Positions 23,706-35,489 of a DNA stretch of 64,000 bases are shown one piece after another. Position numbers and translations under genes: made by a program. The notes below the pieces were generated by a model that saw only the letters and a program-made list of their open reading frames with translations, searched no databases and was not told the origin of the DNA. Numbering within the stretch: the first letter of the stretch is position 1; every line of letters starts with the position of its first letter. The DNA is from Datisca glomerata (Eukaryota > Streptophyta > Magnoliopsida > Cucurbitales > Datiscaceae). Location: the NCBI GenBank assembly GCA_003255025.1, contig QANY01000230.1, forward strand, positions 1,581,374 through 1,645,373, written 5' to 3'.

Positions 23706-25489
23706 GACTAGACAATTATAAAGATAAGTTACCTGATAAGGACTCACTATGTGAGTTGGAATGATTTGAAGAGGAGCTTACTGATGCAGTATCCATAGAG
23801 GCTTGTACCAAGATGTTTTCTTGTGCTGGAAGCTGGAATTGTTTTGAAATGAAGTATGATGCAAGACTGATGTAAGTGTAGGTATTTTACTGACAGATTC
23901 AATATCAGAGGTTTTATTTTGATAGAACATAGTATTATAAGGAAAAATTGACTCATTGAATACCAAATTTTCATAAATGTATAACCTATCAGAGGAATGT
24001 AAACATTTATATCGTTTGTGTTCTAAAGAGTAGCCAAGAAATAAGCACAAATCTGATTGAAAATCTAGCTTATGAGTATTGTATGGCTTCAAATAAGGAA
24101 AGCATGCACATCCAAATGTTCTTAAGGTGTTATAGTCTGGCATTTCTTGATACAAAACTTGGTTTGGTGATTTAAAGTCAAGTGTAGATATGAGTAACCT
24201 GTTAATAAGATAGATCTTTGTTTGGAAATATTTCCACCAAAAATCTATATGCATGCTGGCTTGGGCTAAAAGGGCCATGCCTGTTTCAACAAGATGTCTA
24301 TGCTATCTCTCAATTTTTTTTGTTTTGATGATGTGTATGAGGACATTGGTGTCTAAATATGATCCCTTCAGACTGAAGATACTTGACAAAGGGTCTGAAC
24401 TCTCCTCCAAAGTCAGATTGAAACAGTTTTGATAGTACTTCAAACTTTTTTTCATTAAGGGTTTTGAATATATTAAAGGTGTTTAAGGTTTCAGACTTTA
24501 ATTTTAGAGGATACATCCAAATTTTTTTTTACTGAAATCATCAAGAAAGCATACATAATACCTATAACTCTCTTTTGAGAAAATTGGGGAAGGTCCCTAC
24601 ATATCTGTATGAATGATTTCCAAGGGTTTTGATGTTCTGGTGTGAGAAATCGGAAAGGTTAAGGTATAGTTCTTCTCTTTTTGACAGGCAATACAAAAAT
24701 GTGGTGCTTGTTTAACTATGAGAATGTTACTAGACTTTAACAACTTATGCAAAATAGTAGATGTAGGATGCCTTAACCTTTTATGCCATACCAGTTTGAT
24801 TAAGCAATTTTTCAGTAAAGATGCCCATTTTGTGCTTATCTTGTGTGAGAGTATTATTTTACTGATAAGAAGAAACAAGACAACATGGATCTGTAATCAG
24901 AAATGAGACTTTATTGCTTTCATCATTATTACAAATTGAGGAAACATTATAAGTAGAAACATCTTTACAGAGTCATTAACAGCAAACTGAGAGGTTTAAA
25001 GATATTCAAGCTAGAATTATGAAAAACATATTTACTAATGCATTACAAAAAGGCTTTTAACAGACTTTAGTATGACTTTATGGTTTACTTTGAATTCATT
25101 TAGCAAACAGATCAGATTTATCAATTCTAGTAATTGTCAACAAGTATATGCCATCTCTAAGGATCCCTTTCAGCAGTATGGTTCCCAGTTCCTTGTCCTT
25201 CACATAGCAAGCATTAACATGAAACTCAATATATATGTTATTGTCTTTAATCAGTTTAGAGATGCTAACTGAGTTATTTTAATGTCAGGAACTCTTAACA
25301 ACGGAATTAGCTATAAAGGTTGTTTAGAAAGGAATTTAGTAGGTACGAAAGCTGAACCTATATGAGTAATTGACAAGGTCTTACCATTCCCCCACTACTA
25401 GTCTCTCAGCTCCATTGTATTCTTGAGCCATGTTGAGATTGTTGAAGTCTACTGTCAAATGGTTAGTTGATGCACTGTCAACATACCAA
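23706..25489 (-). pseudogene. Copia protease/integrase region, broken
   Basis: Descending from the solo LTR: PTLAWYVDSASTNHLTVDF (25501-25440, bases at the LTR edge) marks the protease region with D-S-A in place of the usual catalytic D-[ST]-G. The integrase zinc-binding part has VWHKRLRHPTSTILHKLL and CIACQKEKNY (24800-24680). The integrase core has FQSDFGGEFRPFVKYLQSEG (about 24420-24360). A C-terminal part follows at 24278-23778 with LRTFGCACFPYLKPYN and KLDFQSDLCLFLGYS. Frame changes and stops separate these pieces. Confidence 0.88.
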
Positions 25490-25494
25490 GCTAA

Positions 25495-27193
25495 TGTTGG
25501 ATCGGATTTTAAAATTGGAGGAAAAATCAACGAACTACGAATGATTCGTGGACGAAAAATAAAAATATTTTCACATCAACTAATTTAATCATATTAAATA
25601 TTAAAACCATACATACAATTATGCATACTAAGTTAAACATATTCAATTGATGTAGAAATAATGTTATACCTTTCTTAAATTGGAGAAATTCTGATTTGGT
25701 GGAATCCTATTAGTCGTCTCAGGTTCTTCATTCTTCGTAGAACTCGAATCAGTCTTTACACTAACAACCATTCGTAAGATTCAGAAGTATATTTCAATCA
25801 GATGTTGATCAAGAATTGAGTGTGGGCTCTCAAAATAACTGGAGAAGAAAAATCAAATTTTCCTTCTCCTCTATGGATTTTAGCGGCAAGCAAAGGGAGG
25901 GAGAAAAACTTTTTTATGCTATGTGTAATCACACACTGTGTAAGGGCTAGGAATGCAACCCTATTTCCATCCCTCATATAATAATTATGAAATTTACACA
26001 CATAACCCAATATGTCAAATTACTGAAAATTCACCTCCTAATATTTTCTATTGCTGAAATTTGGATATCTATCTAGAGTCAACGTTATGTCCAAATTCAT
26101 CAATCTAAATTGATGAATTAAATTGATCTACATGAATTAATTAATTAGTTTCTTTTATTTACTAATTATCCAATAATTAGAAAATAATTAATTAATTAAT
26201 TTGAACATTAATACTTGTTCTTCACTAATTAAGTGACAACATCCATCACATATGAGTTCAGAAAATATACATTGGTCCAAAACACGTTTTTGGTTCAACT
26301 GGTGTTGTTTTTCATTCATGTCCTTATGAGCTACTCCTGAGACTTAATTGACCCACATGAATAAAGCTATAGGACTCAAATACTCACGAATTTATCTCCA
26401 TAAATTCCTGACCTATTTAATTATGACATCGTTTAACTCCACTATGGGTCCGATGCCGAATCAACTCTCGATTCATGCACCCTACATTTTCTGTTTATAC
26501 AAATAAACTATTTTACTTCACGGTCCAAAAAACATTTTAACATATTACTCTTCATGAATATCACTGACAAGAATATTGTTGCATTTACAATCTCGTCACG
26601 AATTTATATATCTGTGAATCACGCAACTCCAACATAGTTAAATCACGATCTTAATAGCTAAGGTATTGTCCGACAATTCAAACTCACTCCTTTGACATAT
26701 GAAAGATTGTCACTAACTAAGTCAAGTTTTGTATTCACCTCAGGATTAAAGTAATTATGAAAACACCCTTATAGGTGCAACAATTAGATTTAAAGCTAGA
26801 TAAACGACTTTCCTCTAAACTAATTAATTACTTGTCTATTCAACATGTTTCACAACATGTTTAGGTCAACCGTTAGAGTCTCCACTCACATACCCTAAGA
26901 CCGGCATCATTTGGTTCAACCTAATAGTCGTAATCGGACTCGATTGTCCAGTTGATCCTAAGACTACGAATAACATTCTGAACTATTTGAGAATAGTTTA
27001 TCTGAAAGTCCCCTCAGACTTTACTCTTCTTACGTTGACAATAGTTCTAGGACTTGAGTAAAATATAAACACACTTTAATTAATAGAAAAACTTTCATTC
27101 ATTCATTAAATTTAGCAATACAAAATGTATGAGAAATAACTAAATACTCATAAAATATTTATTACACCCTACTTTATAGGCATAATTCCAACA
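25495..27193 (-). mobile_element. Solo LTR nested in the copia element
   Basis: This 1699-bp block begins TGTTGGA and ends TCCAACA, the TG...CA inverted terminus of an LTR. It is flanked by a perfect 5-bp duplication, GCTAA, at 25490-25494 and 27194-27198. Joining the flanks restores the host copia reading between the gag tail and the protease. It holds no reverse transcriptase, integrase or internal primer site, so a solo LTR left by recombination of a larger LTR element is the simplest reading. Orientation is uncertain; minus is suggested because TGTTGGAATTATGCC on that strand resembles a typical LTR start. The parent superfamily is not determined. Confidence 0.85.
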
Positions 27194-28310
27194 GCTAAAC
27201 CACACACTGAGTCTGGAGAAGCAATGTGGGCAGATGGTGAAGCAATGTATGCTGCAGGAGTGTAAGAACTCCCTCCAAACTGAGAAAAAGAAGCATTTGG
27301 TCCACTGAATGAGGAATTTCCTCCATTTTGAGGCTGACCATATTGATTCCCCTTGAAAGTTTCTTTTAAGTCTGTAAAAATAGATATTTGCTGCATGCCC
27401 TACCTTACCACAAACTTGGAAAACTAGTCTATTGTTGCATCTGCCTCTACCACCTCTCATTGCTTGGAAACCACATTTGTTGCTATGATTATTGTACTGA
27501 GACCATCTCCTAGAATTTAGGTGAAAATTTCCAAAATTGCCTTGGAACTTAACATTTCCATGGCCACCCTTCTTAAAGATAAAACCTGAGCTTCCAGTTA
27601 TGATATTTGCACTCATCTTTATTAACCCTTCTTACTCACTTAACTGTTTCTCAAGTCTACTCTCAGGGCACATAAGAAGTGACTGCACTTCCTTCATGTC
27701 TAGATTTTCACTTCTTGATGTAATATTCACTATAACAGAATTAATTCTGCCCCTAATCCATTCGTTACATAAAGAATCATTTCTTGTTCACCAAGGGGTT
27801 ACCCTGTCGTAGAGAGACTAGCTGCTATTCTCCTAATCTTCTCACGGAATTAAGAAACAGACATGTTTACCTTCTTGTAGTTTTGAAGTTAATTGGTTTC
27901 TGAGCTCTATCATTCTTGCAAGATATTGACTGGCAAAGTTCCTCTCAGAAGAGCTCTAAACTTCTGTTGAGGTATTGTACTGAGTAACAATACTAAGAAC
28001 TCCTTCTGACATAGAAGTTCTTAACCAACTCAAGAGTAGTTGATATTTCCTAATCCAGACTCTATATTATGTATTAATCTCTCCATTTGCAAGTTTCTTG
28101 CTTGGCTTGCCTTCTGAAACAAAGACTATCCCATCAACTCCATGCCCAATAATCATGAGAATTACTTGAGACTTCTAGAGAACGTAATAACCCCTGTCCA
28201 ACTTGACTGAGAGAGTTGCTCAAATTGTTTGACAAAAAGTTTTGTAAATTGGTTAGAGCTGCTTAAGGCATTATTGTAGTGGAGTTGCTTTCAGTATTAG
28301 CCATAGACAT
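27140..28310 (-). pseudogene. Copia gag remnant with a degraded zinc knuckle
   Basis: The probable start codon is on the minus strand at 28310 (reading MSMANTESNS), just inside the primer site. Stops follow almost at once. Near 27410-27370 the remnant of a CCHC nucleocapsid knuckle reads VCGKVGHAAN, with the first and last cysteines replaced. A Gly/Asn-rich stretch (GGHGNVKFQGNFGNFH) precedes it and a Ser/Pro/Ala-rich tail follows up to the solo LTR insertion. The protein would package the element's RNA; this copy cannot. Confidence 0.8.
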
Positions 28311-28321
28311 TTGTCTTTTAT

Positions 28322-28335
28322 AGGCTCTGGTACCA
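28322..28335 (-). promoter_or_regulatory. tRNA-Met primer binding site of the copia element
   Basis: On the coding strand TGGTACCAGAGCC stands next to the 5' LTR. It differs by one base from the usual plant initiator-Met primer site (TGGTATCAGAGC). Confidence 0.88.
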
Positions 28336-28642
28336 TGTAAAGAACAGATATAGTGTAAAAGAAGAAGAAGAAATTGAGAAGAGAAGAGAGAGAGAGAGAG
28401 TTCAAATAAGCTTGTTCTAGAATTATGCAACTTGCTTCATTACCTCATAACTAAATAAAGATATCAAATATATATTACAAGGGTTAGCTCAACCACTAAG
28501 CTAACTAAACTAACTCCCTAACAATGAGTAGTTAGAGAAATATCACTAAACTAAGCTTCAACTGATTGTTGAGCTTTGCTGATATGGCAGACTTAGTCTC
28601 TACTGAGGTGGCAACTGAAGTGGCTGTATCATTAGCTTATCA
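28336..28642 (-). repeat. 5' LTR of the copia element
   Basis: Partner of 21400-21719. It includes a purine-rich GAAGAAGAAGAAATTGAGAA segment and a GA dinucleotide run (28386-28400) longer than in the partner. It ends at ATCA 28642, followed by the ACTTG duplication. Confidence 0.93.
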
Positions 28643-28647
28643 ACTTG

Positions 28648-29832
28648 GAGATAATATATTTATAATAAAAATATTACAAATAGAAGGAAACTTGAATAAG
28701 CTATACATCATCTCGAGATGATAAATTATCTACAAGAACGCGTGATCCTACCAAATTTATATTGTAAGATAAGGTGAAAAGAAACTAATAAAGAAATTAT
28801 TTGAGAAGAAAAAATTAAATATGACAAACTATTTTACTACGGATAATGGACATTGAAAATTATTATATTTATTATAAAACTAAAAAAATCATGGGTCTCG
28901 AAGAGTAGTTCGATTAAAATCTTATAGATGAATAATAAACTCATTGTTATTGACTGAAATCATGTTTATGATGTAAGAATCTTCAGAATCTTATACATGA
29001 TCATTCACATTCCTAATAAAATAATAAAATTAAATATAAAATTTTATAAAGTTTTAGTAAAAGAATAATTAGTTACTAGAATTATTAATGAATTAAATAT
29101 AAAAAAACTTAATATTATACTATATTTAGTGGGGCTTAAATGGTAAAAGGAAAAATCAAAAGTTTCTCCATCTTAAGCCCATTTTAATATAGTAGAGATA
29201 GAGATGTAATACATATGCAAATGTAACTTACAATATATAGTTTGTGTCACTTTTTCCCCAAGCTTTCACACCATTTAAATCAATAATATTAAGAATAATT
29301 GTACATTAACCAAGTAGTTGACTAACTTTTAAGTAACCAAGTGATGTGTCACTCATATAAAGGTTGACGATTTAAAATATTTTAATGAGTGAGAAAATAT
29401 TAACTTATAAATGATCAACACATCAGTCGAGCTAACCCTTAAAACTTAGTCAATTACTTGGTCAATCTATACTTATTTAAATATTGAAGATAAAGTTACA
29501 AAGATCCACATGAATGAGTAAAAACTCTTCATATAACTTTAGTACATTTTACATTTACATAAATAATTAGTTTTTTTATTTAAATTTATATAATATATCT
29601 AGCATTTTGTGTAAATGTTTCTATGGGTGAAACCGTTAAAGTTTGACTTCTTGGTGCAATATTAATATAATGTAATTAACAAACTCTAATATTACTACAT
29701 ATCATGTGATACATTGGTTGGGTCATATCTCATAGAGAGGTACTATAATTCAAATATATAGGAATGCACATACTATGATATGTATACATATACGTATATT
29801 TATAATAATAATTTTACTGTTTATTGTTGTTA
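28648..29832. other. AT-rich spacer
   Basis: No gene, terminal repeat or domain was recognised between the copia element and the pararetrovirus cluster. Confidence 0.55.
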
Positions 29833-31035
29833 GATAAGATAAAATAGTTTAGTTATCTCTGCAAGTGAAATCAAATTATTTCAATCTAAAATTAGATTTC
29901 TAGGATTTGAAATTTATCATTCTATAATTAAATCAATTGATCGAGTAATACAATTTGTTGACAAATTTCTTGATGAAATCCTTGACAAAACCCAATTACA
30001 AAGATTTCTAGAGTCCCTAAATTATATATATGATTTTTTTAATCAATTAAGAATTGATTGCAAGCCTCTCTTTGAAAGGCTTATGAAAAATCCTCCTCCT
30101 TGGACATCTGTCCACACCAATTTAATTAAGAGAATTAAAACTCATGTTAAGACACTTCATTGTTTTGTCATCCCCTCAAATAATTCTTTTAAGGTATCTT
30201 ATTACAGTACAACTTGTAAGCGTATTTGATGCCTCTGAAATTGGATATGGAGGTATCTTATTACAAAAAATTTCTCCAGATTCTCCAGAACAACTTGTTA
30301 GATTCACATCTGGAACCTGAACTCAATCATAAATAAATTACAGTACAATTAAAAAAGAAATCTCATTTGTTATATTCGGTATACGAAAATTTTAGAATGA
30401 CTTATTGAATAAAAAATTTCTCCTAAAAATTGACTGTAAATCTGCAAAGAACGTTTTGGAAAAAGATGTTAAAAATATTACTTCCAAACATATTTTTGCT
30501 CGATGGCAGTCCATTCTAAGTATTTTTTATTTTGATATTGAATTCAAGGCGTTAATAATTTGATCATTGACTTCCTTACAGTAAATTTTTGCGGGGAAGT
30601 CAAGATGTGGTCTAGGCCCAGGGTCTCACAGAATATAATCAATGGAGAGTCATATACTCCACAATTAGCCCTTAAAGCCCAAATTAAAGAGCAGTCTTCT
30701 ACTCTTAGATAAACTCAAATGACAATGCTTGGGTCCATCAGGCCCAACTATTAATCAGCCCTAATAAATTAATTTGACCCATTCTTAGTCTCCAAACGTT
30801 TTGATCCACAATTGGTCAATCAGCTAATCATAAAATAAAAAAATCATCCCCATATCTTAGAAAAATTTCGAGCAAAAATCTCTTTCATATTGAGTCTTTG
30901 TTTGCTCACTTGAAAAATCCAATTGAAATAGCGAAATCTCATTTCTTTCTAGATTTCCACTTTGTCCCTGATCACAATGACAAAAATCTTGAAAAGCGTT
31001 TTCGAAATTAATTAATCTGCATAAAAACTATTTTT
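29833..31035 (+). pseudogene. Endogenous pararetrovirus block 1: end of RT, RNase H and C-terminal segment
   Basis: Part of a Caulimoviridae-like polyprotein on the plus strand. It starts inside the reverse transcriptase thumb (KIKLFQS-like text near 29870) and continues through the connection/RNase H region (LQRFLESLNYIYD near 30000; KNVLEKDVKNITS and IFARWQSILSIF near 30450-30530). It ends in the post-RNase H segment shared with 44530-43240. Many stops and frame changes. The left edge is viral against host DNA near 29833, where homology to 45190-45119 begins. The right edge flips into an opposite-strand block. Confidence 0.8.
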
Positions 31036-32200
31036 TTGATTTTGATGTGATTAAGGATTTGGATGAAATTATCAATATCTTGATTGTTGACAATAGGTTC
31101 TTCAACCCCATTATCAGAAATTGAGGATTTTTAATTAAATTTTCTATTTTTAAGTGATTTAATTTTTTTATTATTTTTGTGTTTGATTATTTTAATTATT
31201 TTATTTCTTTTATTTCAATTTTAATATTTTTTATTTCTTTTTAAAGTTCTTGTAAAGTAACTTCTTTTTTTTTCCTTTAACTTTGTTGAATTTTTCAAGA
31301 GTTTGTGAAAAGCTTGTGGTAGTATTATTAGACTTAGAATTTTTTTTTTATTTTGAATTATTTTAATAAGTTTTTCAAGATATTCTTATTTTAATTCAGG
31401 ATTTCAATTTTACTAATTAAGTCTAACAAGAGATTTTCTTATTCTTCATTTTTATTTAAAATATTGATATTTTTCTGACAACTGCTATCTCTGCATCCCA
31501 TAGAGATGTTAGGAGAATCATTGTCAGAACTTGAAGAGTTTAATTCATCAGATTTAGAGGATTCAAATTCTTTTAAATTGTCATTACTAATTTCATACTA
31601 ATCTATTGATTCTATGATTCTAAACAATTCGTGTTTATCTTCATCAGAGATTTTTAATTGATTAACTTTATTTTTGACTTGACAAGTATTGGGAAAATGA
31701 CCATTCTGGCCACATTTAAAACACTTAATTTTACTTTTATCAACAAATTCTTCATTGAATTTTCTTTTTGAATAATTTTTATTTCTAGAATAGTATTTGT
31801 CAAAATTTTATTTTTCTGCTTGTGGTAGTTTTTTCCTATAAGATGATAAATTTTCCTATTTTTTGGGAAGGAGCAATAGCAGATAAACCATATTACTCAC
31901 CAAAATTGTCTAACTCATATTTGACAGTTTTTTCTTTTTTAATTTATTTATTAATTTTAATGTCTATGGCATTTTTAGACATTCTTTTTGTATTCTGGTG
32001 ATTATTGTACCATAGGTGGGACTATTATAGTCTATATTTCCTAGATCGTTGCTAAAGACTGATGTAATTTTGTGGGCAAACAAATTTTGTAGGTCATTGA
32101 TGAATTTTTCTTTCCAAAAGGGTTGATTACTATCATTCCAAGACATTACTTTAGACAAAAATATATTTTTGTACCAGTCAAATGAATGGTTCAATAATAG
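31036..32200 (-). pseudogene. Endogenous pararetrovirus block 2: coat protein region with zinc knuckle
   Basis: Descending from 32194: coat-protein core text (YKNIFLSKVMSWNDSNQPFW, then SNDLGNIDYNSPTYGTIIT) and a CCHC knuckle, CFKCGQNGHFPNTC, at about 31726-31683. An acidic/Ser-rich tail and a low-complexity linker follow, to about 31036. It lies head-on against block 1 and back-to-back with block 3, so both edges are inversion junctions. It is a fragment with several stops. Confidence 0.8.
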
Positions 32201-32429
32201 AAGAGTCTTCGACTCAACAATTGACCCTTAAGACCCAAATCAATTAGGAGTCTTTTACTTCTAACCAAGCTTAATTAACAATATTTGGGTCCATCAGACC
32301 CAATTACCAATCAACCATGGTCAATTAATTTGACCATTTCTCAATTACCAGACCTTTTAATACCCAATCATACCATCAGCCAATTGCAAATTACAAAAAA
32401 TCATCTCCTTATTTCAGAAAAATCCCTAG

Positions 32430-33534
32430 TAAAAATCTCTTTTATATTGAGCCATCATTCGCACATTTTAAAGATCCTACTAAGCCCATTTTCTCCCAGA
32501 ATTCCACTTTGTCCGTGGTCACAGAGACAAAAATCTCAATTTCTATAGGGACATTCTCTTAGAAACTAAATCCATTAATATTAGTCCAATAAAAAATACC
32601 GAAGGAAGAATACTCTATCATTCTTTCTATATTCTTAAAATCATAACCATGAACGAATGGAAAGACCATCCTTCAGTTCCCAAAATTCTTTTAAATAAAA
32701 GACAATATAATTATTTTGACTATATTGATGCTTGACACATGATTTTCCTGCATCAAAATAGTGATTTTTCTATTCATCGATTTTAAATTTTGACAAAAAT
32801 TTCAAAATTAATCTTCTCAATTAGTTCTTAAAATGGTGGTCTATCCACGATACTATCTTAGAAATATTTCCAATCAAATTTTAACAAAGTTTTAATTTAT
32901 TTATGAAAACACGCATTCCCTCTTCAATTGAGGTTTCTATGCCTCAATTACACTGCTTTAAAAATAAATACAAAATACCCTGGATTTTAAAGTGGCAATA
33001 CTCAATTGAAGATAAAATTCTTACCAGGCAGTATTATGTTAAATGGTAGGATAAATTTAATACCCAAAAAATTATTGCATCCATCAACCATGAATTTGCA
33101 ACTATCCATCCTAATGTGAGACTAACAAATCATTTTACCCAAGCTCCATTAAAAGTTAATCAACCTATTAACTTAGCTCCACAAATTAAATCATCCAGTT
33201 TAAATTCATCCAAATTCTGAATCCAAACCGAATTAAATCCTCTTCAAAGGGTAAATCAAATGCCACAAAGCCAAAGTCTAAATTGAAGAAGGAATTAATC
33301 CATAAAATGTTTCTCCTCCTAGAAGATAATAATGATTTTGAATCTAAATCATTAGTAGAGTCAAGTCACCCAATCAAACTCAATATCCAAAAAGGTCAAT
33401 CAACTAAAGCTTTCCCTCAGCAATTGAAGGATAAAAATAAATCACAAGGACGCGTCTTACCACAATGGGCTTATGATGCCTTCCAAGACTCACAAGACCC
33501 ATTCGATGACGTCAATCTCAGTGACGATGAATAG
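32430..33534 (+). pseudogene. Pararetrovirus polyprotein C-terminal module (non-AlkB type)
   Basis: Follows RNase H in this virus type. It reads in pieces through KNLNFYRDILLETKS near 32530, YNYFDYIDA near 32710, WWDKFNTQKIIASINHEF-like text near 33040-33100, and the final stretch ELIHKMFLLLEDNNDFES to the stop at 33532. Equivalent text occurs on the minus strand at 44200-43240. I do not recognise a domain of known function; the aromatic YNYxDY and WW residues are conserved between copies. Stops at several places make it a pseudogene. Confidence 0.6.
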
Positions 33535-33968
33535 AAAAAAATAATTCACCTTTGGCAAAATGCCAATGTTGAAATAATTAAGAAATCAAGAAGTTTGAAA
33601 AATAAATATCATAATGACTTTCCATCATAATGCAACGGTCATAAGGATCTTAAGACAAGCGATAATGACTTCTCCGAAATCAACAATCAAAGCACAAGAA
33701 TCCAAGATAGCAACTATCAAGGACTCCAACTTATAGCAATAGTCACAATGAATATTGAAAGACAACAATCATAACAGAGCAATATTGAAGACGCAAAGTC
33801 CAAGATTACAATTATCAAGGAATCTTTGTATTTTGTCAAATAATTAGGCAACTAATTATCCTTTTTACTGTTCTTAGTCAAAAATTATAATATAAAATGT
33901 TTTTACTTTACTAGAAAAAAATAGTGCAGGTAAGTTATGTGTTTCTGGTGAACTCCACTCTCCTTGCC

Positions 33969-33979
33969 TATAAATAGGC
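33969..33979 (+). promoter_or_regulatory. TATA box of the pararetrovirus promoter
   Basis: CTATAAATAGG, followed about 30-40 bp later by the conserved TTGTTCCTTAGAACTTG start region shared with the other copies. Confidence 0.8.
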
Positions 33980-34275
33980 TGCCTTCTCCCATTTGTTCCT
34001 TAGAACTTGTTTTCACTCTTAACGATTTTGAGAGAAAAACTTGTTTTAAGAACAAAGCAATCTTTCTTCCTCCTCTTTTGTAATCTCTTCTTATTTTTCT
34101 TCAACATTAATTAGTGACCACGAGTACTAATTAATCGTTGGCAATTAATTTTCCTCAATACTTGTAAGTTTTAAATCTTACTTAAAATAACAATTTTAAT
34201 GTTTATTGTTGTTTGAAATCTTTCTTCTAATACCCAGTCTTTAATTTCTTAAAATATACGTAATTCTGCCTCTTT

Positions 34276-34288
34276 TGGCATCAGAGCC
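34276..34288 (+). promoter_or_regulatory. tRNA-Met primer binding site of the pararetrovirus
   Basis: TGGCATCAGAGCC, one base different from the usual initiator-Met primer complement. It lies about 45 bp upstream of the first viral ATG (34335). This is the minus-strand DNA priming site expected for Caulimoviridae. Confidence 0.8.
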
Positions 34289-34334
34289 AAACCTGAAATT
34301 TTTAATCATAAGAATAATTTAGTCATCTTGAGTC

Positions 34335-35470
34335 ATGAGTAGATTATTTAGAAGTAATTCTTCTTGTAGCAATAGGTCTACAATGAATACAATACTAGAC
34401 ATAATCAACGAAGAACATTTTGAATACCTAGCAAATGATCAAGTAGATCATAGGGCATGGAATATACCCAGAATTCCTAGTAAAGAAATTTAAAAATCAA
34501 CATGGTTTGTTGCTTTCTTCAAGCCTCAACATTATGTAAAAATAATTGAAAAAATACATGCTCTTGGGAAAGAGTATGAAACATGTCAATTACTTTTCCT
34601 AATGCAATTAAACATCACATTGAATAAGGATATAATTTTCTTCACTTTGGTTTAGTCCAGATTGGATTTAAACCACTCACATGGAGAGGCCTAAATACCT
34701 CTGTCTTGTTAGCCTTGTGAGATGTAATATTTATAAATTTTAATGATAGTATTTCAAGATTAATTAAATCCTCACTTTATAATTGTCCAATCCATTTCGA
34801 TTATTTTCCAGATTCGTCTATTAGTTTAACAAACCCCTATATTCTTAAATTTTGAACTTTAAATATCAAAACTAGTGGTTACCAAATCTGAGAAGATGCC
34901 CAACTCCTAGCTTTGATTTTTAGAATACATTACAAATTAACCAAAAAGAATATGAATTTTCAAGCCATCAATATGAGTCCAAAAAATCAAACCCTGTTGA
35001 TTCAATCTAACCAAAGTAATGTCAATATGAGAGTTTCTAAAATCATTAGGTCGTATGATATTACTTTGCTTAAAAATTGGCTTTTAAAAAATGAAAGCCA
35101 ACCCACTCCAATTCAATGCCCAAATGAAGATATTGATTATAGCGAGCAGTACATGGAGGGTACTGTTAAAATTCATTTCCAATCATCTTCTAATCCTCAA
35201 ATTAAGGAGTCTAGCCAGGAATTCCTTTTCCAGATCATTTGTTAATAATGATCAAGATCTTAGGATTCAACAGTTAGACTAAGAATTAAAAACTAAAAAA
35301 TAAAAAAATTTAGACTTAAAGGCATAACCACAAATTCTCAAGTCAGTCAGCTAATCCTTGATAATAAGACTGAACAGTCTGACGAAGCTGAAACACCCAT
35401 TGAATCGGATTTTCAAGGAACTTTACCTCCTATTAATCCTCAACTTTTAGTTTTGATTTAGGCACCCTAA
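34335..35470 (+). pseudogene. Pararetrovirus movement-protein-like region, broken
   Basis: The reading begins MSRLFRSNSSCSN at the ATG 34335 and is closely matched by 50803 on the minus strand. It is interrupted by TAA at about 34490 and by later frame changes. A middle part (34913-35245) is open and reads MSPKNQTLLIQSNQSN. Position, first in the genome and ahead of the coat protein, is where Caulimoviridae encode the movement protein. The assignment rests mainly on that order and is tentative. Confidence 0.5.
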
Positions 35471-35489
35471 GCCAATAATACAAGCCTGA

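Larger units (their letters stand above)
21400..28642 (-). mobile_element. Ty1/copia LTR retrotransposon, nested and inactive
   Basis: Two LTRs (21400-21719 and 28336-28642) are flanked by the same 5-bp target duplication, ACTTG, at 21395-21399 and 28643-28647. The element is transcribed on the minus strand, so the right LTR is the 5' LTR. Next to it lies a TGGTACCAGAGCC primer site, and a purine tract adjoins the left LTR. Gag, integrase, then reverse transcriptase-RNase H follow in copia order. Removing the nested solo LTR (25495-27193 plus one TSD copy) and the plastid insert (23459-23705) leaves about 5.3 kb, normal for copia. LTR differences including indels, and many stops, show an old, dead copy. 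Confidence 0.95.
33535..34334 (+). promoter_or_regulatory. Pararetrovirus promoter and RNA leader
   Basis: Noncoding stretch between the polyprotein end and the next gene. A CTATAAATAGG TATA box at 33969-33979 sits downstream of CTGGTGAACTCCACTC. A pyrimidine-rich transcribed leader (CTTTCTTCCTCCTCTTTTG near 34060) and the primer site at 34276 follow. Closely related versions occur at 40780-41200 (minus), 51285-51540 (plus) and 51546-51865 (minus). Confidence 0.75.
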
